NCBI RefSeq assembly: GCF_014066305.1
Contig: NW_023501097.1
Location: forward strand, 1 to 64,000
Direction: 5' to 3'
From: Letharia columbiana
Lineage: Eukaryota > Ascomycota > Lecanoromycetes > Lecanorales > Parmeliaceae
DNA length: 64,000 bases
A program made the translations under genes and the position numbers. Each line of letters opens with the position of its first letter. Position 1 is the stretch's first letter. Positions 9,976 through 20,572 of the stretch are shown here, piece after piece. The notes beneath the pieces are model-generated. The model was not told the DNA's origin. It saw only the letters and a program-made list of their open reading frames with translations, and searched no databases.

Positions 9976-11166
9976 ATGAGCCGCGCTCATGGCGCCACAC
10001 AGCTACGATCGCCGGAGATGGGGGAACACAACCTGCAACGTGGAGCCCCAAATCAGTCTCGGGATGAGGGAACGATAGCATCAAAAGGGGTTGGGAATCA
10101 GAGACACAGGAGCAAACAGAATTTAGACTATGTGCTGAGGACAGGTTTGGCTGGAGGGTTAGCAGGGTGTGCTGTATGCACACACAGTGATTGCAAGATA
10201 GGCCCATGTTAATCTTCCTCGCAGGCCAAAACAGTCGTTGGACCCCTCGATCGTGTCAAGATCCTCTTCCAGGCTTCCAACCCTCAATTTGCTAAATACA
10301 CCGGCTCTTGGTTCGGCGTCGTGACTGCCTTGCGCGACATCAATCGTCAGGATGGTCTACGCGGTCTTTTCCGAGGCCACTCGGCAACCCTCCTCCGCAT
10401 CTTTCCCTATGCCGCGATCAAATTCCTCGCTTACGAGCAGATACGATCTCTCGTGATAACCTCGCCAGCGCAAGAGACGCCCATACGTCGGCTTCTTTCA
10501 GGCTCCCTTGCCGGCGTCACCTCGGTCTTGTTTACCTATCCACTGGAAGTCATCCGTGTCCGCCTGGCCTTTGAAACAAGGAAAGATTCCCGTTCCTCTC
10601 TCTCTAGCATATGTCGTCATATTTACAACGAACATCCACCCATCGTTGCACGGTCATCAATATCCACTGCGCCCGTGTCCGTCGCCGCAGTTGCCGACTC
10701 GACTCCCAGCAGCGGCGTAATAAATTTCTATCGAGGCTTCACGCCAACGCTGGCAGGGATGCTTCCTTACGCTGGCATGTCGTTTCTGACCCACGATACT
10801 GCTACGGACTGGTTGCGCCTCCCAGCCCTTGCCCCCTACACCACAACGTCACCCCCAGCATTCAGAGATGCGACCGCTCCGCTTGTCTTGAAATATTGGG
10901 CAGAACTTCTTGCTGGTGGGTTCGCTGGGTTGGTTTCGCAAACCGCTTCATATCCACTTGAAGTGGTTAGAAGGAGGATGCAGGTTGGAGGAGCAGTAGG
11001 GGATGGACATCGATTGGGCATGGCGGAGACTGGAGTAAAAGTATGGAAAGAAGCGGGGTTCAAGGGCTTCTGGGTGGGACTGACGATTGGATATGTCAAG
11101 GTTGTGCCGATGGTCGCTGTGAGTTTCTTTGTTTATGAGAGGATGAAGGTCGTTTTGGGCGTTTGA
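9976..11166 (+). CDS. LEU5: Mitochondrial carrier, Leu5/SLC25A16-SLC25A42 type (CoA transport)
   Basis: Two exons, 9976-10173 and 10225-11166, about 379 aa. The intron falls inside the first repeat and splicing restores GLAGGLAGCA followed by AKTVVGPLDRVKILFQ. All three mitochondrial-carrier repeats are present, with Px[D/E]xx[K/R] signatures PLDRVK, PLEVIRVR and PLEVVRRR, each followed by the matrix helix. Leu5-type carriers move coenzyme A (or a precursor) into the mitochondrial matrix. Assignment to Leu5 rests on FQASNPQFAKYTGSWFG and YEQIRSLV and is less certain than the carrier family. An in-frame extension to 9940 lacks a better ATG. Confidence 0.85.
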
Positions 11167-11354
11167 ATATGACACCCAGGCCGAGGTTTTGCGTGTCATG
11201 GGAGTTGCGAGCGAACGTGCTAGCTGCTCTTTGGCCGCAATCGCATTACGGATCGGCAGCTGCATAGTAACAGTCAAAGTCGATATATGACTTTCAGAAA
11301 TGAAACGAAAGGTCACTTCCATACTCTGATGAGGTGAAGTCGGTAAAGGAATCG

Positions 11355-11384
11355 ATCACGTGATACGAAGCTCTTATCGATAAG
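11355..11384. promoter_or_regulatory. E-box palindrome and CTTATCGATAAG element in the TMEM19 promoter
   Basis: ATCACGTGAT (11355-11364) is a perfect CACGTG palindrome of the Cbf1/bHLH type. CTTATCGATAAG (11373-11384) follows 8 bp later, a perfect 12-bp palindrome. Both lie 100-130 bp upstream of the ATG at 11484. The 12-mer recurs in another promoter at 28728. Confidence 0.5.
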
Positions 11385-11483
11385 GTCAAACCTTAGGCCG
11401 AGCTCGCCATGTTAAATTGAAGTCAGCTCTCCTCGCCCATTATTACGATTGACGACGGGAACCTCCCAGCCTCTCTGAGGGTC

Positions 11484-12786
11484 ATGCAGTGAGTCATTCT
11501 CTCCGACCATGTCATCCCAATTCTTACTGCACTTTGGATTACGAAACTTGTCGCAATCGTACCCTTTCGTTACTCAAATCTGATCTCAAAAGAGACGTTC
11601 TGACTCCGAAGTCATTTAGTCCCTACATCGCGGCCCCTGCGACTCTGGGCCTGGTTTACCGCGCGTATTCTAGGAAATCTCTGACACCCTTCGGCATCGT
11701 TGTTGCAGCGTTGACAGCAGTTGTCCATGCCATACATCCTTGGAGCATCTTTTTCGCGCTGCTCGTTGTGTTCTTCCTAGCTGGTACTGCTGCCACCAAG
11801 GTATAAGGTTGCGGTATGTGATCTGTGGAGTCGAGGAGGCTTACGGTTTTATAGGTCAAATATGACGTGAAAGCCCGGTTGACCCTATCGTCAACAGGGG
11901 CTTCGGGAGGAGAAGGAGCGCGAACTCATATTCAGGTTCTGGCGAACTCGGTAGTGGCATCTATTTTGATTCTGCTTCACTATCGGCAGCTGAACACAAG
12001 GGGGAAACACGATGCATCTGGCGGCGAGTGCTGGGCTTACGGTAGCGATTTGCTGGTGGTTGGGATAGTGAGGTAAGGCCTCGAACACTCCTGAGTTATC
12101 TTCCACAGTTCTGACGGGAGCTGAAAAAGTAACTATGCTGCCGTCGCAGCAGATACATTCTCCTCGGAATTGGGCATCCTCTCGAAAAGCAAGCCCAGAC
12201 TCCTCACATCTTGGAACTTTCGCCAGGTACCACCAGGCACCAATGGTGGTGTCACGCTCGCGGGGACACTAGCAGGTTTTGTCGGTGCCTTCATAATTGC
12301 TTTGACGTCCGTGATCCTTATACCTTTCTGCTCTGCTGATACTACGATCCGAGGAAAGTTCTTGGGCAATAAACCTGGATTCGAGGGTGGAGATGGATGG
12401 GGATGGCAAGAGAAGATCTTTTGGGTCATTGCCGTCACAATATGGGGGGGCCTTGGAAGTGTTCTGGACAGTGCTCTCGGGGGTTGGTTCCAGGCTAGTG
12501 TGGTTGATGGAAGGACGGGCAAGGTGATTGAAGGCTCTGGCGGGAAGAAAGTAAGTCTCTTTATCTTAGTATTGGATGACTGTTTGACAAGAAACAGGTG
12601 CTCGTGTCGGGTTCACGGACGCCAGCGAACAAGAAGAGCGACGAGCCAAGTCGCCGAATCGAGAGTGGTCTTGGGCTTCTTGACAACAACGCGGTCAATG
12701 TGCTCATGGCTTTTCTCATGAGCATTGGCGGGATGTTGATCAGTAGTTACGTGTGGCATGTATCACTGCGAAGTATATTAAGCTAA
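11484..12786 (+). CDS. TMEM19/DUF92 family integral membrane protein
   Basis: Hand-spliced: 11484-11488, 11620-11800, 11855-12072, 12130-12550, 12598-12786, giving 337 aa. The first exon is only five bases (ATGCA). Joining it to 11620 gives MHPYIAAPATLGLVYRAYSR, which matches the N-terminus of fungal homologues as I remember them. Recognisable blocks are SLTPFGIVVAALTAVVHAIH, STGASGGEGARTHIQVLANS, ELGILSKSKPRLLTSW, VPPGTNGGVTLAG and LDNNAVNVL. Multiple hydrophobic helices are evident. Plant relatives (VTE6/FOLK) act on isoprenoid phosphates; function in fungi is unknown. An alternative reading through from 11489 has no ATG. Confidence 0.87.
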
Positions 12787-13290
12787 TTCCATTTCGCTTT
12801 GGCTGCTTCCGTGCTGAGCCCAGCGAAAGTCTCACGAATCAAGTACGTTGTTAAGCAATTATCACATGACTCTTGCGCCAGTTTTCCTTTGCACACCGTG
12901 CGTGCCGGCCTGTCTGCGTGATGCAAATATCTTAACAACACCGAAACATTGTTCTCGCATCCTGGTGTCCGACCGTTTTCGTTCGGATTTGCAAATGTGC
13001 CCTCCTGAAGCCATTCCTCAAGCCCGAGTGACGCGATTCATTCAAGCGATGCATACCAATTTCCTTGAGATTCTTTCAAAATGAGTATTCGTCATGATGG
13101 CTCCTGTGTCTATTTTACCCCACACAATGCTACCTTCAAAGGATGCTACCCCGCAAAGATCTGCGCTGAGCTCTGCAGGTCCAGACCGGTCACACGGCGG
13201 GGCGAGAGCTTTCCATTGACCTTACCTTCTCAAATGTCCAGTATTCCTTTCATTGCATGAGCAATTCGAACAAGAAGCATTCACACCAAC
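12787..13290. other. Intergenic
   Basis: About 500 bp between two tandem plus-strand genes. No gene, RNA or repeat recognised. Confidence 0.5.
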
Positions 13291-14940
13291 ATGACAAGAA
13301 CGCTATCAGACTCAGCCAAGCATGGCATCCGGACCAGCATGGACGACGTCACCGCCGACCCTCACAAAATCCCTGGATGCGTCGCGGTAGTCGTCGATAG
13401 AGATGGGAAAACCGTCTTTTCGCACGCCAGTGGGAAAAAGGGCATCGACACCAATGAGCCCATGAGCCTCGACGACGTTTTCTGGATCGCATCGTGCACG
13501 AAAATGATTGGCGGCATCGCAGCGATGCAATTAGTCGAGCAGGGGAGGCTGGCGCTTGATGATGCTGATTTGGTGGAGCGATATTGTCCGGAGCTCAAGA
13601 CTATTCGGATTTTGAAGGGCATCGATGAGAATTGCAAGGCGGAGACGGTGGCGAAGAAGAATCGGATCACGCTAAGGATGTTGTTGAACCATACTGGTAT
13701 GGCCTTGAATTACCTTTGCAATGTATTTGATCTTTGGCTGACAGGATCAATAGCTGGCTTTGAGTATGACGCAGCGATGGCAGGCAGGAACGCCATAGGT
13801 ATTGCTGTCTAATTGGAATTCTAGGTACACCTTCTTCAACGACACTGTCCGGCTCTATGGCCAACCAGCTGGCATTGACGAATTCGACTGCCATCCGAGT
13901 GGCGTCCTAGGTCAACCCCTGACCTTTGAGCCAGGTAGCCACTCCACTCCTTCCCCCTAACTTGCTGCACTTCAGCAGCCTGCATAGCTGAATCCTCTTC
14001 CAGGCACCGACTGGGCATACGGAGTATCCCTCCCCTCTTCCACCACTCTTCCCATTCACCTCATCCAACTAACCCCACCCCCCGTCAGGTCGGCATAGAC
14101 TGGGCAGGCACACTCATCGAGCGCGCAACATCCATGTCCCTGAACGAATACTTCCAAACCCACATCTTCGCCCCGCTCGACCTCCACCACATCACCATGT
14201 TCCCCACCCCGCAGATGAAAGCCACCCTGGCCCACATGCACCAAAAGACCCCCGGCCACGTACGGGCCCGAGACCACCTCTACCGCCGACCCCTGATCGC
14301 CACCCCGGCCGAAGTCCCCGGCATCTACAACTCCGCCGGCGCGGGCTGCTTCGGCCGGCCCACGGACTACGCGCAGATCCTCGCCGCCTTGCTCAACGGT
14401 GGGACTTCCCCCGCGACGGGGAATCGGATCTTGGCGGAGGAGAGCGTGGAGGAGATGTTCACGAACCAGATCCCGGCGTTCCCGGATTTTGGCCGAAAGG
14501 GGATCCGGACGGCGAAACCGACGTATACGAACGATATACCGGATTTCTATCCTCAGCCCGAGGAGCAGCCGCAGGGGTGGGGTTTGACGTTTATGCTGAC
14601 GATTCACGAGGCGGCTACGGGGAGAGGGAAGAATACGGCGTGGTGGGCTGGTGTGTTGATTTATAGGATGGTCGTTGGTGAGGAGGGATGCTGATGATGA
14701 TGCAGGACTGCCGAATTTGTTTTGGTGGTGCGATAGAGAGAATGGTGTTGCGGGGATCATTGCAACGCAGATTCTACCTTTTTGTGGTAAGGTTTCCCAC
14801 GTTGAAAATTGGTGTTTAGGGGGAAAAGAAGGGGGAAGGATCGAGATAGGGGATGCATGCTAATGTTGTTGGAGACAGATGCCGATGTTATTGGACTTTG
14901 GGCCAATATTGAGAGTGCTGTTTACAAAAATTTGGAATAG
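13291..14940 (+). CDS. Beta-lactamase-fold serine hydrolase (class C/LovD/EstB-like)
   Basis: Seven exons: 13291-13696, 13754-13763, 13825-13934, 14004-14023, 14089-14650, 14706-14786, 14879-14940, giving 416 aa. Exons 2 and 4 are 10 and 20 nt; they restore HTAGFEYTFFND and [14 protein letters not shown], both typical of the family. The nucleophile is the Ser of SCTK (SxxK) at residue ~70, in [22 protein letters not shown]. The second block has the Tyr of [11 protein letters not shown], or that of YTFFN, as candidate base. [14 protein letters not shown] near the C-terminus replaces the KTG strand. No signal peptide, so probably cytosolic. Fungal members are esterases or acyltransferases; no antibiotic-resistance role is implied. 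Confidence 0.85.
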
Positions 14941-15158
14941 TGACAAGGCGGATGGCTATGGGAGTTTGGATGGATATCACTAAGGACTTGTTGCAATGAG
15001 TGAATAGTAGATATTGGGATTGGAGGCCTGAGGAATGATTTTGACATCCTGATGATCCCAGTATTTTCAGTTTCGTAAAACGCGCCAATCCCTGCGGATT
15101 TGCTTTTCGAAACGATATGACTTGAGAGCTGTTTGCCGGTTGCCGCGCGCATGGCATT

Positions 15159-16721
15159 TTACATAGAGTCTCTGTCCCACCAATTCCTCTCGCGTCGAGA
15201 TTCTTGCCCCGTCTGGCCTTCCAAGGTCTGGATGTCCCCCTTTGCAGTGGCCTGCTCCTGAAACCCACTGATCATTCGCCTCAAGCCATTGTCACTCCCC
15301 CCTCTTGAGTGCGTCTTCCTCTGAATCGGGTTGGGGTTCTTTTTAATTTGTCTCCACGGCGTCTCTCGTATGCTGAAGATGAAGCAGTCAACGGCACACT
15401 GTAGACAAAGGAAGCATATCGAGATGGTGTTCAACACGAATGGCGGATTATGCTGGTCGGTGTCTGGAAGATTTTGCAGTCAGTACTTCTATTCGAGCAG
15501 ACGAAGGTGATCGGAAAAGATACTAACAGAGATAGCAATGGCTGACAAAAGCCGGAATCCACATTGCAAGATAGACAAGCGGGTAAACAAACAAGTACCG
15601 TAGCTGTCTTTTGATGGCTTTATGACGTTGACGCAAGGCAGCATTCGCCGAAGATTCCACAAATTTGTTGGCGTCAGAAATCAGAGTCCTGTCACGGAGT
15701 GCCTCCAGGAGGGTTGGCGTTCTGTTAGTAAGTCTTGGGCCTGAGACCGGCTCGTAAGACTTCGGAAGGGAGACTTCGGCCTCTGTTGCTTTTCGAGAAG
15801 CGATCAAGGAACCCAAGATGGGAGAGCTTATTTCCGTACTCGACTCTGCACTGTTAGGATCATCGGCGCCGTCGAAGCCAGGCAATGGCCAGGACGGTTG
15901 TCTGTCTGTCCGACTGTGCTGAGTCGTGTCCTCGGAAGCTACGCTGTTGGTGCTGAATTTGGCGTCGAAGTCCCCAAATTTGGACTTGGTGTACAGGTAT
16001 ACGGCTAGATATATGCCTACAATCGTGCAGAGAATAAGATAGCGAGGAATCCAGCTAAGTGCTAGTCGGTACCATATTGGGCGGGCCGGAAGATAGCAGA
16101 AGGTACCCTGAGACATATAAGGACTGCTTGGATTGATGAACGCCAATGCCGCCATGAGTGTTGAGAACAACGCCCAGCAAGTGTAGGCTGCCCATCGATA
16201 GCCGTACAGGCCAGTCTGGGAGTTCGCCTTACGCGATGCAAAGATCGTGAGGGCCGTATGGATTGCGATAAGGATGATAACGGAATCTGGTTCGATAAAG
16301 TCAACAAGTGAGACAGAAATTTGATTCATTGCAACAGACCTGATGCCTCAATGCCCACAGCAAGTAAGAAACCGACACCTTGACAGAAACCATGAGAAAT
16401 GGGCTCCAGCCCTGCGAGGATGGTGATAGGAGGAACCCAATACCAAACAGCCTTGAACATTCCACTTCCAATGAGCAGCATGATGAGTCTAGGCATGATC
16501 AACGACTCGAAATTTCAAATCAGAGGTCTTGTCCCAGCAACGTACTGATGTCGGAAGTTCCTCTTCATTGTTGCAAACCAGTAGAATGATATGAGCCCCG
16601 AGAGCATACTAATTGATGCCGAGACCACGGCTAGAACCTGTTGAATGTGCTGCTCCTGACGCGTGTAGCTGTTACTCTTTTCGGAATCGCCGCCTAGGCC
16701 ACGGCCTGGTAAAGACTTCAT
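15159..16721 (-). CDS. Git3/Gpr1-type G-protein-coupled receptor
   Basis: Four exons on the minus strand: 16721-16546, 16488-16340, 16286-15528, 15463-15159, giving 462 aa. Seven hydrophobic helices can be traced. TM1 is in IQQVLAVVSASISMLSGLIS, followed by NFRHQLIMLLIGSGMFKAVW, FCQGVGFLLAVGIEASDSV and a long third loop (~150 residues, Ser/Thr-rich) before LRYLFVYPLVYLAMWIPAF. TM7 is near NPPFVLNTISICFLCLQCAV. The order and the FRHxLIMLL block fit the fungal nutrient-sensing Git3/Gpr1 class, which signals to a G-alpha and adenylate cyclase. The cAMP-receptor-like class is an alternative. Ligand unknown. Confidence 0.85.
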
Positions 16722-16975
16722 CGTACAGCTTGACGGCGAGTAACAGAAGTATGCAGTCTGCAGGACAGCTCCACTGAGCTTGGTTTAGACATTCGTCGCA
16801 CCTTCTGCAAGAGATAGAAAGCCATGGTTGTACGTGGATTTGTAAGAAGCGGCAGTCGCGATGGGTAAAGGTCCACCAACATCTTGGAGAGGTATTTTCG
16901 ACGTTTTCGCTTTTGGGACGGTTCCATTCCCGACTTTTAACCCCTTGCTTTGGACCGACGATCTCGAACTACATT

Positions 16976-17861
16976 TTACTCAAGACTTGGGCCCAGAGCC
17001 AACAAAGAAAATCGCAGCTCTCCGCCACCAGCCTCCTCTTCACGCCTTAAAAACCTCTTCGGTCCTAGTTCCAAGGCTTTCGCTCCGAGCACATCCTCTC
17101 CGTCCTTAAGCGTTCCTCTGTTCAGTGGACCCTTGCGCCTTCCATCCAGCTCCCAAAGATTGTTCTCCGCTGATTTTACAAAAGCGACGTAGTGCAGATC
17201 AATCCGCTCGTCAGCAGCTGGAGCTGTTGTATCACCCTCGGCAGCTGCAGAGGCATGAGCAGCCGCAAGGCTGTCAGATGTTTCGAGAAGCTTGGAGCGA
17301 GATGTGGGATCGAGTGGCAGAGCGTCGGTGATGAGGTGGGAGAGAGGTGTCGAGGGTGCTACATATAAGTATTGGACAGGGATTCATGGAGGTACTACTG
17401 GCTGAAGAGCGCACCAATAAGATCTCGGGTCATTCCGTTACAGGCTGCATGTAACAATCCCATGAGGCCGCAAGCATTTCCGATCGTCTGCTTGAACCAA
17501 AGGACCTCTTCCTTCGATCCGGTACCGCTGTAATCTGGCAAAGACTTATCTTCTTCGTGGCGAGCTTTTTCGTACGCGGAAGATACAGGAAAGACCAGCA
17601 GAAGGGCATGAGCTGGACGGGGAACGAAGGCTAGCAAGGACGGGTCATCGAGAGAGTAAACATCGTGCCATGACAACTCGGTAGAGAGGCCCAATTTATG
17701 GACGAGCGAGGACATAACCTCGGGGTTATTTTCTGCACAGCTTATCAGGTTTAGCTCGAGCATCAGTAGATCTGAGAGTACTGCTTGCCGAGTGGAACGA
17801 ATCTTAGAGCCTTGGACGCATCAGAGCTAGCTACTCCTGTGCCTGTCGATGTCGAAACCAT
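16976..17861 (-). CDS. YUH1: Ubiquitin C-terminal hydrolase, peptidase family C12 (Yuh1/UCH-L3)
   Basis: Three exons: 17861-17789, 17732-17415, 17358-16976, giving 257 aa, normal for UCH-L3. Cleaves small adducts from the ubiquitin (and in yeast Nedd8/Rub1) C-terminus. All four catalytic positions are visible: Gln and Cys in FKQTIGNACGLMGLLHA, His in IDLHYVAFVKS, Asp in LWELDGRRKGPL. The N-terminus LENNPEVMSSLVHKLGLS is typical. The first intron uses a GC donor (CTCG|GCAAGC) and an ordinary GCAG acceptor; it is the only splice that connects the start exon in frame. It shares a 208-bp divergent promoter with PEX12. Confidence 0.93.
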
Positions 17862-18069
17862 CTTGCTGGATCTTTGGGGTCCTTTGTCGGCGAGTAAACG
17901 AAAGTAGTAGGCTAGAGCGCAGTTAAGGAAGAACACAGATCCTAGGGATCCTCTCGGATATTCTTCTGATAGGGCTGAGTTGGACCTCGGCCCAAAGTTG
18001 TCAAATCAACAACAACCTGCTGGAGCTTCCTTTCAACTTAACGCAGGGTTTGCTTTAGCGAAGGTCATA

Positions 18070-19626
18070 ATGGAGTTCATGTCAAGCCTCCAGAATGGCT
18101 TTGACCACCATAAACCCTCTCTATTTGGTGCCTTGGAGTTTGAAACCCAAGTTCGCGAGAGCCTCTGCTAATGGCTTCCAGAACTACTCTCCGAACAACA
18201 ATTATGCGGCCTCATTCCCCCATCTCTACGCTACCTGCTTGCCATAGCTACGCACCGACACCCACGGTATCTTCTCCGCGTTCTCAATTCTTTTGATGAG
18301 CTATATGCGCTCCTCATGCTCGCTGTTGAGCGACACTACCTCAAAACATATGGTGGAGGCTTCACGGAGAACTTCTATGGCCTCAAACGAGAACGAGTAT
18401 TACGAATCAAGGGTGGTGAAGCCCCGCGTGCTCGTCTTGGTGCACCGGGCCTACTGAGAGAAACGCTGCAGCTCCGCGAACGTGATATATGGAACAATCT
18501 AGCAATCATGGTTGGCCTGCCATACCTAAAGCGCAAGCTCGACGAAAGCTACGATATCCACACACCGCAGGCCGCAATAATAGGACCATCTTACAACCGG
18601 GATGCTCTTCCTCATGATGCAACCATTCGACAGAGGATATTACATTACTACAAATGGTTTCTGCGGAATATCTACCCCAGTGTAAATGCGGCTTATTATT
18701 TCTCCCTCCTGGCTTTCAATTTGTCCTATCTTTTCGATAACTCAAAGTACTCTTCGCCGTTCCTCTGGTTGATTGGCACCCGCATTCGTCGTCTTAGTGA
18801 AGCAGATCACCGAGCCATAGCTTTGGCTGCTCAGCCTGCCGCAACATCTCCGTCTCATCCTGCCGCTCGCCCCGGCCAGCAATCTAGTATATTCAATCCT
18901 CTTACCTTCGCATCGGTGATTTATCCTCGTCTCCTCTCAAGTCTCAAGATCCTTTTACCAACGTCAATATTTGCTCTCAAGTTTCTGGAGTGGTGGCACG
19001 CCTCAGACTTTGCACGTCAGCTTAATAAGAAAGCTACTGAGGGCCTCGACCTACCACCACCAGTCATCTCAGGCTTGCCTCCAAGAAGCATCTCTCGGAT
19101 TACAATAGCATCAACACAAGTTTCGGGGTCGCTTTCTCCAACGTCAGCACCAGCGAATACGGTCTCACTCTCCTCCCCACCCTCTGAAAATCATCAGCCG
19201 ACGCCTCCACCAATTGTCTCTCACATACCAGCCAAGCACAGCCCTCCGATATGCGCCACGACCTTGCTCCCAATCCACACCGTACCCGCCCCCAAGCCTC
19301 ATACGAGCTCTCTCTGCCCCATCTGCTTGCACCCAATACAGACCCCTACCTCCGCTCAAACAGGATTTGTATTTTGTTACACCTGTATCTTCAAGTGGGT
19401 GGATGGGAGCCATGAAAGGCAGATTGCATTTATGCAGGGCAGGAGAGAAACAGAAGAAGGATGGGACGAGGGATACGATGAAGAAGAAGTGGGAGGGGAT
19501 GAGGAAAAGGACGCGGGAAAGGAGGGGAGTAGAGAAGGAGGGTGGGAGAGTGGAAAGGGAAGATGCGCGGTCACCGGGAGAATGGTACTTGCAGGAACAG
19601 ATGGCTTAAGGAGAGTCATGGTTTGA
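18070..19626 (+). CDS. PEX12: Peroxin-12, peroxisomal RING ubiquitin ligase
   Basis: Exons 18070-18127 and 18182-19626, 500 aa. Pex12 sits in the peroxisomal membrane with Pex2 and Pex10 and ubiquitinates the import receptor Pex5 for recycling. The junction restores HKPSLFELLSEQQL, the conserved N-terminal block. The Pex2/Pex12 membrane domain follows (LMLAVERHYLKTYGGGFTEN, YYFSLLAFNLSYLF, YPRLLSSLKILLPTSIFALKFLEWW). A Pro/Ser-rich insert (~residues 320-380) precedes the incomplete RING: CPICLHPI, FCYTCIFKW and GRCAVTGR, which has fewer zinc ligands than a full RING, as is known for Pex12. An acidic insert interrupts the RING loop. Confidence 0.94.
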
Positions 19627-20572
19627 GACGATGTGGGACTGAAATCTTGGTGTTCTGGACATCTGTCATTTCCATGTTCGCACGACGATATCCCTCCAGC
19701 GAGCGTTGCATGCATGTGGTGTTTCTACGAATTGACCTGGTCTAAGTGTACTACATGTAATGTATACTATTAGTGAACCGTAAGCTAAATCATGGTCGGC
19801 TTAAGAACACTTCCTTCCACCGAGGGCGTTCAGTAGGAGTAAGGTAAAGCAGCTGTACTTTTAAGAGGCAGCAAACGCCAAGCCTCCTGGATACTCTGAC
19901 TAATCGCAAGCGGCTAAAAGCACAAGAGGAGATTTGATTCAGGTAAGGAAGGTACCTTGTGCTCCACGGTGAGATCGGCATAGACGGATACTCTGTTGTG
20001 TTCGGTCAGACTGCACGTTGAGAATGATGACAACAAGCATTAAAGTACTTACTAAAGATGTTTTCAAGTGTGGAGAAGTTCTCATCTCGACTCCACTCGA
20101 CTCGACTCGACTGGATTACGGCAGAATCAGCAGCTTTAGACCTGCCACTAAATCTCCGGGAACGTCATCTAAGCATCACTCATCATATTTTTCCCCTCAG
20201 TTCCAGTCTGCTTGACGCAACTTTACTGCTCCTCAGCTTACTCCTTCTCCTTCATCCTGCTTTTACATATGCCGATGTGCGGGTTATCCCCAAGGTTTGG
20301 CGCTAGCACATCCTTCCCACAAAAACTCTGCGCCAATGAAAAGCTACGTACAACAACGCGGAGGGCGCGGAGGCGACCCACTTGCTTGAGCTCTCTAAGG
20401 CACATGGATCACCGGCTGATGGCGTCTGTTCCTGCCAAGCGCAGGGTTTTCCCTTCAACATTCAATATTCATGTCAACCGAGATCCGCAAAGAGATCTCG
20501 TAAATTATAAAGGCAGTGCTACCTTCTCATGCTTCGTCATCTGCAATTCTTTGGCTCTTCTTTCCATTCATC
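19627..20572. other. Intergenic; CTCGA microsatellite; EGT1 promoter
   Basis: About 950 bp. Contains a short CTCGA pentamer tract near 20090-20112. TTATAAAG at 20506, 67 bp upstream of the EGT1 ATG, is a plausible TATA element. No gene seen. Confidence 0.5.

Noticed and set aside
13291..14940. Antibiotic-resistance beta-lactamase
   Set aside because: The fold and SxxK motif are shared by fungal esterases and acyltransferases; no signal peptide and no KTG motif.
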